From Phyllobacteriaceae bacterium UBA1940 (lineage in GTDB: Bacteria; Pseudomonadota; Alphaproteobacteria; Rhizobiales; Rhizobiaceae), in contig DDFA01000016.1 in assembly GCA_002336975.1 (NCBI GenBank), positions 8,897 to 72,896 on the forward strand: 64,000 nt of DNA. Reading direction: 5' to 3'. The notes below the pieces were generated by a model. The model saw only the letters and a program-made list of their open reading frames with translations, searched no databases and was not told where the DNA came from. Of this stretch, positions 1 through 9,190 are shown piece after piece. The stretch's first letter is position 1. Each line of letters starts with the position of its first letter. Position numbers and translations under genes: made by a program.

Positions 1-870
1 CGCTGGGGCATCGTCGCCTTCGCGTCCTCGCTCGATCAGGCCGGCCCCATCGCCCGCGACGTGCGCGACGCTGCGATCCTCTTGAAGTCCATGGCCAGCG
101 TCGACAGGAAGGACACGACCTCCGTCGACCGGCCGGTGCCGGACTACGAAGCCTCGCTCGGCCAGTCGCTGAAGGGCATGCGCATCGGCATCCCGCGCGA
201 ATACCGCGTCGACGGCATGCCGGACGAGATCGAGGCGCTCTGGCAGCAGGGCATCGCCTGGCTGAAGGATGCCGGCGCGGAGATCGTCGATATCTCCCTG
301 CCGCACACGAAATACGCCCTGCCGGCCTATTACATCGTCGCCCCGGCGGAAGCCTCCTCGAACCTTGCCCGTTACGACGGCGTGCGCTACGGCCTGCGCG
401 TCGACGGCAAGGACATCGTCGACATGTACGAGAAGACGCGCGCCGCCGGCTTCGGCCATGAGGTCAAGCGCCGCATCATGATCGGCACCTATGTGCTTTC
501 GGCCGGCTACTACGACGCCTATTACCTGCAGGCCCAGAAGGTACGCACGCTCATCAAGCGCGACTTCGAACTGGCCTTCAATGCCGGCGTCGACGCCATC
601 CTGACGCCCGCCACGCCGTCCTCCGCCTTCGGCATCGCCGACGAGGACCTGGCGGCCGATCCGGTGAAGATGTACCTTCAGGACATCTTCACTGTGACGG
701 TGAACATGGCTGGCTTGCCGGGTCTTTCCGTTCCCGCCGGCCTCGACCACAAGGGCCTGCCGCTCGGCCTGCAGCTCATCGGCAAGCCCTTCGAGGAGGA
801 AAGCCTCTTCAAGACGGCCCATGTCATCGAGCAGGCCGCCGGCCGCTTCACGCCGGCCAAGTGGTGGTAA
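1..870 (+). CDS. gatA: Glutamyl-tRNA(Gln) amidotransferase subunit A, 3' part
   Basis: This is the C-terminal part of the GatA amidase subunit of the GatCAB complex, which converts Glu-tRNA(Gln) (and often Asp-tRNA(Asn)) to the amidated form using ammonia from glutamine. The reading frame is open from base 1, so the gene begins upstream of the window. About 289 residues are present of a usual length near 490. The visible start [20 protein letters not shown] is a typical GatA segment just after the Ser-Ser-Lys catalytic region, which lies outside the window. The C-terminus ends in a normal FTPAKWW-type tail. gatB lies 3 kb downstream rather than adjacent, as is usual in Rhizobiaceae. Confidence 0.97.
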   Translation, partial: RWGIVAFASSLDQAGPIARDVRDAAILLKSMASVDRKDTTSVDRPVPDYEASLGQSLKGMRIGIPREYRVDGMPDEIEALWQQGIAWLKDAGAEIVDISLPHTKYALPAYYIVAPAEASSNLARYDGVRYGLRVDGKDIVDMYEKTRAAGFGHEVKRRIMIGTYVLSAGYYDAYYLQAQKVRTLIKRDFELAFNAGVDAILTPATPSSAFGIADEDLAADPVKMYLQDIFTVTVNMAGLPGLSVPAGLDHKGLPLGLQLIGKPFEEESLFKTAHVIEQAAGRFTPAKWW

Positions 871-968
871 GCGGCGCATAGCCTTTTTATCATCTCCGTG
901 GATAGCGGTTGGCGTCTCTCGCCAACCGTTTCGCACAATGCTTTGATGGCGGCGGAGAAAACCGCCCC

Positions 969-1478
969 ATGATCACCGTTCGCAACGCCCTTGAGGAAGA
1001 TGTCCCGGTCCTGATCGGGATCGGTGTGCGGGCGTGGGAGCAGGCCATTGTCGGCGTCTCCGTTCAGGTGCGGCGCGACCATGCCCGCAATGCCTTCCAG
1101 CAATTCCTCGCCAATCGCTGGCTGCGCGTCACCGTCGCCGATTTCGACGGCCAGCTTTCCGGCTGGGCCTCGCGCGAAAAGCTGGACGACGAGATCAGCG
1201 ATCTCTGGGTCGATCCCCTGCAGCAGCGAAAGGGCCTCGGTTCCGCCCTGCTTTCCGCCATGGAGGCCGAGATTGCCGGTGCCGGCTTCGAAGCGGCGCG
1301 GCTCCAGACCCATGCGCGCAATCTCGCCGCCGTCGGCTTCTTCCAGAAGCACGGCTATGCGGTGAACTGGCTTTCCGTCGATTATTCGCAGCGCCTCGAC
1401 CGCAATATCGAATCGGTCGGCCTGCGCCGGCAGCTCGTCGCGGACGCGCCGGTCGCCTACGGGCCGGGCGGATTTTGA
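969..1478 (+). CDS. GNAT family N-acetyltransferase
   Basis: A 169-residue protein with the Gcn5-related acetyltransferase fold. The acetyl-CoA binding motif A is visible as DPLQQRKGLGSALLSAMEAE, and motif B as LQTHARNLAAVGFFQKHGY. The substrate cannot be told from sequence. I chose the ATG at 969 over the one at 909 because GGAGAA lies about 9 bases upstream and because MITVRNALEEDV is the usual GNAT beginning. It follows gatA by about 100 bases on the same strand and may be co-transcribed with it. Confidence 0.85.
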   Translation: MITVRNALEEDVPVLIGIGVRAWEQAIVGVSVQVRRDHARNAFQQFLANRWLRVTVADFDGQLSGWASREKLDDEISDLWVDPLQQRKGLGSALLSAMEAEIAGAGFEAARLQTHARNLAAVGFFQKHGYAVNWLSVDYSQRLDRNIESVGLRRQLVADAPVAYGPGGF

Positions 1479-1545
1479 GGAAGAAGGAGGCGGGCTTTCG
1501 CCGCGCCTCCCGTCTTTTTACTGCTCGCGTTTCACTGCCAGCATT

Positions 1546-1806
1546 TCACTGGTTGTCCAGTTGGGCGCGAACCAGTTCCAGCCCGCGCTGTGTGATGCGG
1601 TAGGGCCTGCCTGCGGAAGAGGCGATGCAGCGCCGTCGTTTCAGCTTGCGGAAGAGCGCCATGTCGAGGCCGCTTGCCCGCCAGCCGTCCCGCGTGATGC
1701 AGGCGACCGTTACGATCTTCCGGGTGTCTTCGTCTTTTTCGATGTCGATCCTGCCGCCCTGGGCGAGCAGGTGAAGGATGCGCTGTTCGGCGCGCGAAAT
1801 GTCCAT
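1546..1806 (-). CDS. yjhX: YjhX family (UPF0386) protein
   Basis: An 86-residue basic protein that closely matches the YjhX/UPF0386 family: MDISRAEQRILHLLAQGG at the N-terminus, a central CITRDGW and a C-terminal PYRITQRGLELVRAQLDN. Family members resemble small winged-helix proteins and E. coli YjhX has been proposed as a toxin, but the role here is unknown. The ATG at 1806 fits the family start better than the upstream ATG at 1863. No YjhQ-like antitoxin gene is adjacent; the GNAT gene to the left is on the opposite strand and converges with it. YjhQ is itself a GNAT protein, so a functional link is possible but is only inference. Confidence 0.85.
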   Translation of the reverse strand: MDISRAEQRILHLLAQGGRIDIEKDEDTRKIVTVACITRDGWRASGLDMALFRKLKRRRCIASSAGRPYRITQRGLELVRAQLDNQ

Positions 1807-1997
1807 TGTCTTGAGAATCCGTCCGGCGTTCGAATGAACGCGAAAAAACGTTCCGCCACCCAAGGGTGGCAGGGCTCATCGTTTTTTCGACCCTGCGCGC
1901 AAACTTGAGCGGGCAGGGTCCTCAGCAGGACTCAGACGAGTTGAACATCAAAACTCCATGACGGATGCCCAGGAAATAACCGGGGCATCCGCAAAGG

Positions 1998-2900
1998 TCA
2001 ATGCGTCGGCCAGATCAGCGAGTGATGCAGGAAGACGCCGGTCTTCACGCCATTGGCCGAGGCGAGCGAGATATTGGCCGCGCCGAGCGCGATGTCACCG
2101 GCGGCATAGAGGCCGGGCAGGGAGGTCTGGCCGGTGTCGTCGGTATGGAGGATGTTGCCGATGGGCGTCTCCTTCAGCTTCAGGCCGCGATCGGCCGGAA
2201 TGGCGCTGCGCACCCGCGCTTCCGGCATGATGAAGAGCGCCTTGACGAGCGTCGGGATGCCGGGGCCGGTCTCGACGGAGAGCATGCCGTCCGGCCCATC
2301 GGTGACGGCCGTGACGCGGCCCGGCCGCAGCTTCACATTGCGCTCGGCAAGAACGGCAAGGGCTGCGTCGTCCGGTTCCGGCACCGCATTGGTGAAGAGC
2401 GTGACATGGCCCCAGTCCGCGACCACGGCCGCAAAGCGTGCCGCTTCCGCGGTGCGGGCGAGCACCCCGACCGGCCCGCCGCCGACTTCATAGCCGTGGC
2501 AATAGGGGCAATGCAGCACCGTCTTGCCCCAGCGCTCCGCAAGGCCGGGAATGGCGGGCAACTGGTCCTCGAAGCCCGTTGCGAGCAGCACCCGCCGTGC
2601 GTCGATCCGCCCGCCATCGCTGGCGATGACGGAGAAGGCGTCCCGTTCGCCGTCCAGCCGCTCGGCAGGGGCGTTACGGAAGGTGACGGTCTCGTAGGCG
2701 GCAAGCTGGCGGCGGGCGTCGGCGAGGATTTCGCCGCCCGGCCGGCCATCCTGCGCGAGGAAGCCGTGCGAATGGGAAGCGAAGCGGTTGCGCGGTTCGC
2801 CGGTGTCGAGAATGGTGATGCGGCGGCGGGCGCGGGCAAGCTGCATGGCGGCGGAAAGGCCGGCAAAGCCCCCGCCGATGATGATGGCATCTTCGGTCAT
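1998..2900 (-). CDS. NAD(P)/FAD-dependent oxidoreductase, thioredoxin-reductase type
   Basis: A 300-residue flavoprotein of the thioredoxin-reductase-like family. The N-terminal dinucleotide fold is visible as IIIGGGFAGLSAA, the redox-active CxxC as HCPYCHGYE (Cys131 and Cys134), and the C-terminal FAD motif as GLYAAGDI. It would pass electrons from NAD(P)H to a disulfide or other acceptor; the partner is unknown. At 300 residues it is near the family size. It sits 87 bases downstream of an Rrf2-type regulator gene on the same strand, a frequent pairing for redox-responsive genes, so that regulator may control it. It is not necessarily the housekeeping TrxB. Confidence 0.9.
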   Translation of the reverse strand: MTEDAIIIGGGFAGLSAAMQLARARRRITILDTGEPRNRFASHSHGFLAQDGRPGGEILADARRQLAAYETVTFRNAPAERLDGERDAFSVIASDGGRIDARRVLLATGFEDQLPAIPGLAERWGKTVLHCPYCHGYEVGGGPVGVLARTAEAARFAAVVADWGHVTLFTNAVPEPDDAALAVLAERNVKLRPGRVTAVTDGPDGMLSVETGPGIPTLVKALFIMPEARVRSAIPADRGLKLKETPIGNILHTDDTGQTSLPGLYAAGDIALGAANISLASANGVKTGVFLHHSLIWPTH

Positions 2901-2987
2901 GGTTCATCCTTTCTATGGAGCGAGCGGCATCGTTCGGCCAGCGGGTGCCGGCCGTTCGATGCGGGGAGTATCGGGCGTGACGACGGC

Positions 2988-3431
2988 TTAGCCGGTGTCG
3001 GTCCGGCTGTGCCTTGCCGATGCGCGGAAGTCGACCGCGAGGTCGGCGAGCGTCGTGCCGGCAAAGCGCGCCATCAGGATCGCCTCGGCGTCCTTCAGGG
3101 CGTCGCCGATCACCCGGTTGACGGATTGTTCGATCACGCAGCCCGGCATTTCGGTTGCCGGGCCGATCTGGAAGAGGATCGGCTCGCCAAGCGCGTTGTA
3201 GATATCGAGCAGCGAGATTTCGGTGAGCGGTTTGGCGAAATGCCAGCCGCCGCCATGGCCACGGCCGGATTGCACGATGCCGGCGTCGCGAAGCCCGGCC
3301 ATGGTGCGCCGGACGACGACGGCATTGGTATCGAGGCAGAGCGCGAGATCGTCCGAGGTCATCGGCTCCTCGCGTTCGGCCATGTGCATGAGTGCGTGAA
3401 GCACGGCGGAAAGGCGGCTGTTTCTTTTCAT
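2988..3431 (-). CDS. Rrf2 family transcriptional regulator
   Basis: A 147-residue winged-helix regulator of the Rrf2 family. Family features are the LSAVLHALMHMAE start, the recognition helix region with VVVRRTMAGLRDAGIV, and the wing GRGHGGGWHFAKP. The three clustered cysteines that bind an Fe-S cluster in IscR or NsrR are not present; only one Cys follows the HTH (PGCVIEQ). I used the ATG at 3431 because a -35/-10 pair lies immediately upstream, which excludes the start at 3470. It likely regulates itself and the oxidoreductase gene downstream. Confidence 0.88.
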   Translation of the reverse strand: MKRNSRLSAVLHALMHMAEREEPMTSDDLALCLDTNAVVVRRTMAGLRDAGIVQSGRGHGGGWHFAKPLTEISLLDIYNALGEPILFQIGPATEMPGCVIEQSVNRVIGDALKDAEAILMARFAGTTLADLAVDFRASARHSRTDTG

Positions 3432-3467
3432 GTAACAATAATAGTTACGAATCTTGCCGCATGTCAA
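3432..3467 (-). promoter_or_regulatory. Promoter and palindromic operator of the Rrf2 gene
   Basis: Read leftward, TTGACA (3467-3462) is followed after 18 bases by TATTAT (3443-3438), a near-consensus sigma-70 promoter. The -10 element sits inside an inverted repeat GTAAC-N7-GTTAC (3432-3448), so a protein binding there would block RNA polymerase. Only six bases separate the -10 box from the ATG at 3431, so transcription should begin at or next to the A of the start codon. No Shine-Dalgarno sequence can then be transcribed. Confidence 0.65.
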
Positions 3468-3486
3468 CACATGCCGAAAAGGCGCG

Positions 3487-3792
3487 TCAGCCGGCGAGCA
3501 GCATGCGATAGAGGGAGGGGCCGAAGAACAGGGCTGCCGGGATCAGCAATGCATGGAGAATCAGGATCGCCATCAACCGCGTGCGAAACGGCTCCTTGCG
3601 TGTCTTGTGCCGTAGAATCCGCTGTGCGGCAAAGGCGCCGAGACTGCCGCCGAAGAAGGCGAACTGCAGCAGTCGCGGTTCGGAAACGCGCCAATGGCCC
3701 TCACGCGCGGCTTCCTTGTCCCACCAGTAGAGGCAGAACGTCACGATGTTGAAGAGAACAAGGATGATCAGAAGCGTCGCTATCGTGCCCAT
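3487..3792 (-). CDS. DUF1294 family membrane protein
   Basis: A 101-residue integral membrane protein. It has an N-terminal hydrophobic segment ([20 protein letters not shown]), a middle stretch with [20 protein letters not shown], and a C-terminal hydrophobic segment. The YWWDK and the GGSLGA...HKTRK pattern is characteristic of DUF1294. The function of the family is unknown. It faces leftward and its 5' end is about 130 bases from gatB, which is divergent. Confidence 0.85.
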   Translation of the reverse strand: MGTIATLLIILVLFNIVTFCLYWWDKEAAREGHWRVSEPRLLQFAFFGGSLGAFAAQRILRHKTRKEPFRTRLMAILILHALLIPAALFFGPSLYRMLLAG

Positions 3793-3921
3793 GGCACGCT
3801 TTTAGCCGATCATCCTTGCGGCTTGGCTAACGAGGGCGGACGGCACCCGCTGAAAACCTTGCGCCGCCTGCCCATATGTTCTACCGAGACAGCACCGAAG
3901 ACACCACAAAAAGAGCCTGCA

Positions 3922-5424
3922 ATGACCCTCGTCGACGTCCGCACCCCCGATCCGAAACGCTTGATCCCCGGCGCCACCGGCGACTGGGAAGTCATCATCG
4001 GCATGGAGGTGCACGCGCAGGTCCTTTCCAATTCGAAGCTCTTCTCCGGCGCATCGACGGAATTCGGCAAGGCGCCGAATGCCAATGTCTCGCTGGTCGA
4101 TGCCGCCATGCCGGGCATGCTGCCGGTCATCAACGAGGAATGCGTCAGGCAGGCGGTGCGCACGGGCCTCGGCCTGAAGGCTGAGATCAATCATCGCTCG
4201 ATCTTCGACCGCAAGAACTACTTCTACCCCGACCTGCCGCAGGGCTACCAGATTTCGCAGTTCAAGGACCCGATCGTCGGCGAGGGCAAGATCACCATCT
4301 CGCTCGGCCCGGATCGTCAGGGCAATTTCGAGGATATCGAGATCGGCATCGAGCGCCTGCATCTGGAGCAGGACGCCGGCAAGTCGATGCACGACCAGCA
4401 TCCGACCATGTCCTATGTCGACCTCAACCGCTCGGGCGTCGCGCTGATGGAGATCGTCTCCAAGCCGGACATGCGCTCGTCCGACGAGGCCAAGGCCTAT
4501 ATGACGAAGCTGCGCTCCATCGTGCGCTATCTCGGCACCTGCGACGGCAATATGGACGAAGGCTCCATGCGCGCCGACGTCAACGTCTCCGTGCGCCGTC
4601 CGGGCGAAGGTTTCGGCACGCGCTGCGAAATCAAGAACGTCAACTCCATCCGCTTCATCGGCCAGGCCATCGAATATGAGGCCCGTCGCCAGATCGGCAT
4701 TCTGGAAGATGGCGGCAGCATCGATCAGGAAACCCGCCTGTTCGATCCCGGCAAGGGCGAGACGCGCTCGATGCGCTCCAAGGAAGACGCGCACGATTAT
4801 CGTTATTTCCCCGATCCGGACCTGCTGCCGCTGGAATTCGACAACGAATTCGTGGGAAAACTGCTCGCCGACCTGCCGGAACTGCCGGACGACAAGAAGA
4901 TCCGTTTCGTGAAGGATCTCGGCCTCTCCGTCTACGACGCCTCGGTGCTCGTCTCGGAAAAGGCGATTGCCGACTATTACGAGGCCGTGGCCGCCGGCCG
5001 CGACGGCAAGATTGCCGCCAACTGGGTCATCAACGACCTCTTGGGCGCCTTGAACAAAGACGGCAAAGCCATTGAAGAGACTCCGGTTTCGCCCGCCCAG
5101 CTCGGCGGCATCATCGATCTCATCAAGGACAGCACCATCTCCGGCAAGATCGCCAAGGACCTCTTCGAGATCGTCTGGAACGAGGGCGGTGAGCCGGCGG
5201 AGATTGTCGAGAGCCGCGGCATGAAGCAGGTCACGGACACCGGCGCTATCGAAAAGGCCGTGGACGAGATCATCGCCGCCAATCCCGATCAGGTCGCCAA
5301 GGTTCTGGCCAAGCCTACGCTTGCCGGCTGGTTCGTCGGCCAGGTCATGAAGGCAACGGGCGGCAAGGCCAACCCGCAGGCCGTTCAGGCGCTGGTCAAG
5401 GCCAAGCTCGGCATCGAGGAGTAA
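3922..5424 (+). CDS. gatB: Aspartyl/glutamyl-tRNA amidotransferase subunit B
   Basis: A 500-residue GatB, the tRNA-binding and kinase subunit of GatCAB that activates the misacylated Glu or Asp before amidation. The N-terminal cradle shows [20 protein letters not shown] and the SDEAKAYM / [17 protein letters not shown] region. The C-terminal YqeY-like tail domain ends with [17 protein letters not shown]. The length is standard. The ATG at 3922 gives the usual GatB start; the longer open frame upstream is non-coding. A GNAT gene follows 4 bases after the stop. Confidence 0.98.
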   Translation: MTLVDVRTPDPKRLIPGATGDWEVIIGMEVHAQVLSNSKLFSGASTEFGKAPNANVSLVDAAMPGMLPVINEECVRQAVRTGLGLKAEINHRSIFDRKNYFYPDLPQGYQISQFKDPIVGEGKITISLGPDRQGNFEDIEIGIERLHLEQDAGKSMHDQHPTMSYVDLNRSGVALMEIVSKPDMRSSDEAKAYMTKLRSIVRYLGTCDGNMDEGSMRADVNVSVRRPGEGFGTRCEIKNVNSIRFIGQAIEYEARRQIGILEDGGSIDQETRLFDPGKGETRSMRSKEDAHDYRYFPDPDLLPLEFDNEFVGKLLADLPELPDDKKIRFVKDLGLSVYDASVLVSEKAIADYYEAVAAGRDGKIAANWVINDLLGALNKDGKAIEETPVSPAQLGGIIDLIKDSTISGKIAKDLFEIVWNEGGEPAEIVESRGMKQVTDTGAIEKAVDEIIAANPDQVAKVLAKPTLAGWFVGQVMKATGGKANPQAVQALVKAKLGIEE

Positions 5425-5428
5425 TCCG

Positions 5429-5929
5429 GTGTTCTTCGTCCGCACGGCCTCCGAGCGCGATCTGGCGAAAGTCAGCGCGCTTTTGGCCGAGACGTGGCAC
5501 GCGACCTATGACGCGCTCTACGGCGTCGACAAGGTGAACGAGATCACCGCGCGCTGGCATTCCGTGCCGGCGCTGAAGGCCCGGCTGGAGCGCAAGGACA
5601 GCGAGTTCGTCGTCGCCGATAACGGCAGGGAGCTGGCCGGCATGGGCTATGTCGCCATGTCGAAGGACCGGCCGAAGGTCGCCTTCCTGCACCAGATCTA
5701 TGTGCTGCCGCGCTACCAGCGGCAGGGCATCGGCCGCGACATGTTCGCGGAGCTGGAAACCTGTTTCCCGGATGCGAACGCCATGCTGCTGGAGGTCGAT
5801 CCGCGCAATGCGGCGGCGGTCGCCTTCTACGCCGCGCACGGCTTTGCCAAGGTGGGCGAGGCGCAGCATACGGCGGACAATGTCTCCGGCGTGCCGCTGG
5901 ATGTCTACGAGAAGCCGCTTCACGGTTGA
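5429..5929 (+). CDS. GNAT family N-acetyltransferase
   Basis: A 166-residue acetyltransferase beginning with GTG 4 bases after gatB, so probably co-transcribed with it. Motif A is visible as VLPRYQRQGIGRDMFAELE and motif B as EVDPRNAAAVAFYAAHGF. The N-terminus (ALLAETWHATYDALYG) resembles the GNAT subgroup that starts with a W-x(3)Y segment. The stop falls just after DVYEKPLHG, and a second, shifted near-copy of that segment (VDAYEKPW in another frame) follows at once, so the extreme C-terminus may have been altered by a short duplication. Confidence 0.85.
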   Translation: MFFVRTASERDLAKVSALLAETWHATYDALYGVDKVNEITARWHSVPALKARLERKDSEFVVADNGRELAGMGYVAMSKDRPKVAFLHQIYVLPRYQRQGIGRDMFAELETCFPDANAMLLEVDPRNAAAVAFYAAHGFAKVGEAQHTADNVSGVPLDVYEKPLHG

Positions 5930-6080
5930 CGCCTACGAAAAGCCGTGGGCGAAGGCGCGGGAATCGCTGGACATTCCGGCGTCTTGGGGCCATAAGCGGA
6001 AGAAATATCGCCCGTGTTGAGCGGGCAAACCATCAGTCTCGGGCCGCCCTTGCGGCATGGCCCTGCCAAGGACGCCACCC

Positions 6081-6479
6081 ATGAGCCTTCTCAAGCAGAT
6101 TTTCACCTGGTGGAACGGTCAGACGATCGGCACCCGTTTCCATACCTGGCGCTTCGGCACCAAGGTCGGCCAGGATGAGTTCGGCAACGTCTACTATCAG
6201 GGCGGCGGCAAGGATTCCGAAGGTCGCACGCGCCGCTGGGTCATCTACAACGGCTATGCCGACGCCTCCGCCATCCCCCCGGGCTGGCACGGCTGGATGC
6301 ATCACCGCACGGACGTTTCCCCGGCCGACGAGAGCTACAAGGCACGCGAATGGGAAAAGGCGCATCGCGCCAATCCGACCGGCACCGCGCAGGCCTACCG
6401 CCCGCCGGGCTCGCTTGCCGCCACCGGCGAGCGCCCGCGCGTGACCGGCGACTACGACGCCTGGACCCCGGGCAACTGA
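6081..6479 (+). CDS. NADH:ubiquinone oxidoreductase NDUFA12 (B17.2) family protein
   Basis: A 132-residue homologue of the mitochondrial complex I accessory subunit NDUFA12, common in Alphaproteobacteria. Matching features are the N-terminal LLKQIFTWWNGQTIGTRF, the central G-D-E-x-GNVYYQ stretch, RRWVIYNG and PPGWHGWMHHR. It would bind the peripheral arm of NADH dehydrogenase near the membrane. The ATG at 6081 gives the family start; the ATG at 6057 adds eight residues without support. A DUF2155 gene follows 74 bases downstream. Confidence 0.93.
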   Translation: MSLLKQIFTWWNGQTIGTRFHTWRFGTKVGQDEFGNVYYQGGGKDSEGRTRRWVIYNGYADASAIPPGWHGWMHHRTDVSPADESYKAREWEKAHRANPTGTAQAYRPPGSLAATGERPRVTGDYDAWTPGN

Positions 6480-6553
6480 TACCGATTTGGCCACATTTCG
6501 CCGGTAGCTGGAAGCTGCCGGCGGACCGCCGGAACGGATCAGGAGACGGCTTC

Positions 6554-6994
6554 ATGACATCAGGGTTTTCACGGGCAAACGCCGGGCGGCGCTTCGGTTC
6601 GGTGGCGCTTGCGGCATTTGTCGCAGGGCTTGCCCTGACGCCTGCCTCCGCATGGGCGGCGCGTGTCGAGAACCCGGTCGCCGCTTTCTCCGGCATCGAC
6701 AAGATCACCGGCCGCATCACCAATTTCGATGTCTATATCGGCGAGACCGTGCAGTTCGGCGCGCTGCAGGTGACGCCCAAGGTCTGCTACAGCCGTGACG
6801 ATACCGAGGCGCAGAAGATCACCTCCTTCGTCGAGGTCGATGAGATCACCCTCGACCGCAAGATCCGCCGCATCTTCACCGGCTGGATGTTCGCCGACAG
6901 CCCCGGCCTCAACGCCGTCGAGCACCCCGTCTATGACGTCTGGCTGACCGAGTGCAAGGCGAAGTCGGACGTGCCGCCGCCGGAAGGCAAGTAA
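6554..6994 (+). CDS. DUF2155 domain-containing secreted protein
   Basis: A 146-residue protein with an N-terminal signal peptide (RFGSVALAAFVAGLALTPASAWA, cleavage near AWA-AR). The mature part shows the DUF2155 pattern: LDKITGRITNFDVYIGE-like, then LQVTPKVCYSRDDTE and a VYDVWLTECK end with two cysteines that may pair. Its function is unknown. It is usually found beside the NDUFA12 gene in alphaproteobacteria, as here. AGGAG at 6541-6545 sets the start at 6554. Confidence 0.92.
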   Translation: MTSGFSRANAGRRFGSVALAAFVAGLALTPASAWAARVENPVAAFSGIDKITGRITNFDVYIGETVQFGALQVTPKVCYSRDDTEAQKITSFVEVDEITLDRKIRRIFTGWMFADSPGLNAVEHPVYDVWLTECKAKSDVPPPEGK

Positions 6995-7016
6995 TCGGGG
7001 CCGCTTCGGCCGCATT

Positions 7017-7203
7017 GCCCCTCATCCAGCCTGCCGGCCACCTTCTCCCAGCAAGCGGGGCGAAGGAGATTCGCTGAGCCGGTTTCCCACTTCCATTGTC
7101 GTCGTTGCTCTATTGGAAAACGTCCGTTGAACCGGAAGCCGGTGCGGCATATCCCTTCGCCCCGCTTGCTGGGAGAAGGTGGCCGGCAGGCTGGATGAGG
7201 GGC
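7017..7203. repeat. RIME-like intergenic element with perfect 50-bp inverted repeat
   Basis: Two arms, 7017-7066 and 7154-7203, are exact reverse complements over 50 bases and are separated by 87 bases. The arm contains the CCTTCTCCCAGCAAGCGGGG block familiar from Rhizobium-specific intergenic mosaic elements (RIME). It fills the space between the DUF2155 gene and aat, which converge here, so a transcript from either side could fold into a long hairpin. Confidence 0.8.
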
Positions 7204-7205
7204 CG

Positions 7206-7820
7206 TCAGAACGGCAGATGCGGCGAGGCCAGCGCGTTCGCCAGCATATCCTCGTAATCGATCTTAGGCACGTCGATGGCCCCGAATGTCTTCAGATGTT
7301 CGGTGGTGAACTGCGTGTCGAGCAGGCGGAAGCCGTTCGTCTTCAGGCGCTCCACGAGATGGACAAGGCAGATTTTCGAGGCGTCGGTGCGCCGCGAGAA
7401 CATGCTTTCGCCGAAGAAGGCCGCGCCGAGCGAGACGCCGTAGAGGCCGCCGACAAGCTGATCCCCCTCCCAGGCTTCGACGGAATGGGCATGGCCCATG
7501 CGGTGCAGGGTGCCGTAGAGCGACTTGATCCTGGCGTTGATCCAGGTGGATGGCCGGTCCGGCGCAGCCTCGGCGCAGGCGGCGACCACCGCGTCGAAGG
7601 CGGTATCGAAACGAATGTCGAAGGGGGCTTTGCGGATCGTCTTGGCGAGGCTGCGCGAGACGTGGAATTCATCGAGCGGGATGACGCCCCGCATATCCGG
7701 CTCGACCCAGAAGAGTTCCGGGTCGTCCGCCGAATCGGCCATCGGGAAAAGCCCGATGGAATAGGCGCGCAGAAGGAGTTCCGGGGTGATTTCCGGGTGC
7801 CGTCTGCGTCGCCCTGCCAT
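7206..7820 (-). CDS. aat: Leucyl/phenylalanyl-tRNA--protein transferase
   Basis: A 204-residue Aat enzyme. It transfers Leu or Phe from aminoacyl-tRNA to N-terminal Arg or Lys of proteins, marking them for ClpS/ClpAP degradation in the N-degron pathway. Family signatures are [50 protein letters not shown] and [16 protein letters not shown]. The length is normal. It is the last gene of a leftward group with accC, accB and aroQ; the start is 13 bases from the accC stop. Confidence 0.97.
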   Translation of the reverse strand: MAGRRRRHPEITPELLLRAYSIGLFPMADSADDPELFWVEPDMRGVIPLDEFHVSRSLAKTIRKAPFDIRFDTAFDAVVAACAEAAPDRPSTWINARIKSLYGTLHRMGHAHSVEAWEGDQLVGGLYGVSLGAAFFGESMFSRRTDASKICLVHLVERLKTNGFRLLDTQFTTEHLKTFGAIDVPKIDYEDMLANALASPHLPF

Positions 7821-7833
7821 CGACCGACGCTCC

Positions 7834-9180
7834 TTAAGCGTCGGTCTTGCTGGCCAGATAGTTCTCCAGCCAGTGGATGTCGTAGTCGCCGTTGGCGATG
7901 TCCTGGTTGCCGATCAGGTCCTGGAAGAGCGGCAGCGTCGTCTTGATGCCGTCGATGACGAACTCGTCCAGCACGCGGCGCAGGCGCATCATGCATTCGA
8001 CGCGGGTGCGGCCGTGCACGATGAGCTTGCCGATCAGGCTGTCGTAGTAGGGCGGGATACGGTAGCCCTGATAGGCGCCCGAATCGACGCGAACGCCAAG
8101 ACCGCCCGGCGCATGGAAATGCGTGATCGTGCCCGGGGAGGGAACGAAGGTGCGCGGGTCCTCGGCGTTGATGCGGCACTCGATGGCATGACCTGAGAAA
8201 ACGATATCCTCCTGCCGGACCGAAAGGCCCCCGCCGGAAGCGACGCGAATCTGCTCGTGCACGAGGTCGATGCCGGTGATCGCTTCGGTGATCGTATGCT
8301 CCACCTGAAGACGGGTGTTCATTTCGATGAAATAGAACTCGCCGTTCTCGTAGAGGAATTCGATCGTGCCGGCGCCGCGATATTTCAGCTTCTTCATGGC
8401 GTCGGCGCAGATCTGGCCGATTTTCATGCGCTGCTCGACATTGAGGGCCGGGGAGTTGGCTTCTTCCCAGACCTTCTGGTGGCGGCGCTGCAGCGAGCAG
8501 TCGCGCTCGCCCATATGCACCGCATTGCCCATGCCATCGCCCATGACCTGGATTTCGATATGGCGCGGCTTGCCGAGATACTTTTCCATATAGACGGCGT
8601 CGTTGCCGAAGGCGGCGAGCGCCTCGGAACGGGCGGTCGAGACGGCCTCTTCAAGGTCGGCCTCGGTCCGGGCGACCTTCATGCCGCGCCCGCCGCCGCC
8701 GGCGGTGGCCTTGATCAGCACGGGGAAGCCGATCTGGCGGGCGATTTCCAGCGCGTTTTCCGGCTTCACCTCGCCGTCGGAGCCGGGAACGACGGGGATG
8801 CCGAGTTCCTGCGCCGTCTGCTTGGCGGTGATCTTGTCGCCCATGACGCGGATATGCTCCGCCGTCGGGCCGATGAAGGTGATGCCGTGCGCGTCGAGGA
8901 TTTCCGCGAACTTGGCGTTCTCCGACAGGAAGCCGTAGCCCGGATGCACGGCGTCTGCGCCGGTGATCTCGCAGGCGGCGACGATCTGGTGGATGTTCAG
9001 GTAGCTTTCTCGCGACGGGGGCGGGCCGATGCACACGCTCTCGTCGGCAAGGCGCACATGCATGGCGTCGGCATCGGCCGTCGAATGCACGGCGACCGTG
9101 GCGATGCCCAGCTCCTTGCACGCCCGGAGGACGCGAAGGGCGATTTCGCCGCGGTTGGCAATGAGGACTTTGGAGATCAT
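7834..9180 (-). CDS. accC: Acetyl-CoA carboxylase, biotin carboxylase subunit
   Basis: A 448-residue biotin carboxylase. It uses ATP and bicarbonate to carboxylate the biotin of AccB in the first committed step of fatty-acid synthesis. It shows the N-terminal [20 protein letters not shown], the glycine-rich ATP-grasp loop [12 protein letters not shown], and the [20 protein letters not shown] catalytic region. The length is typical. The start lies 10 bases downstream of the accB stop in a leftward operon. Confidence 0.98.
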   Translation of the reverse strand: MISKVLIANRGEIALRVLRACKELGIATVAVHSTADADAMHVRLADESVCIGPPPSRESYLNIHQIVAACEITGADAVHPGYGFLSENAKFAEILDAHGITFIGPTAEHIRVMGDKITAKQTAQELGIPVVPGSDGEVKPENALEIARQIGFPVLIKATAGGGGRGMKVARTEADLEEAVSTARSEALAAFGNDAVYMEKYLGKPRHIEIQVMGDGMGNAVHMGERDCSLQRRHQKVWEEANSPALNVEQRMKIGQICADAMKKLKYRGAGTIEFLYENGEFYFIEMNTRLQVEHTITEAITGIDLVHEQIRVASGGGLSVRQEDIVFSGHAIECRINAEDPRTFVPSPGTITHFHAPGGLGVRVDSGAYQGYRIPPYYDSLIGKLIVHGRTRVECMMRLRRVLDEFVIDGIKTTLPLFQDLIGNQDIANGDYDIHWLENYLASKTDA

Positions 9181-9190
9181 GGGACCCGCC

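Noticed and set aside
3802..5445. Long open frames opposite gatB, accC, mrcA, accB and tail genes
   Set aside because: Antisense frames stay open in GC-rich genes by codon bias; all overlap well-supported genes and show no family features.
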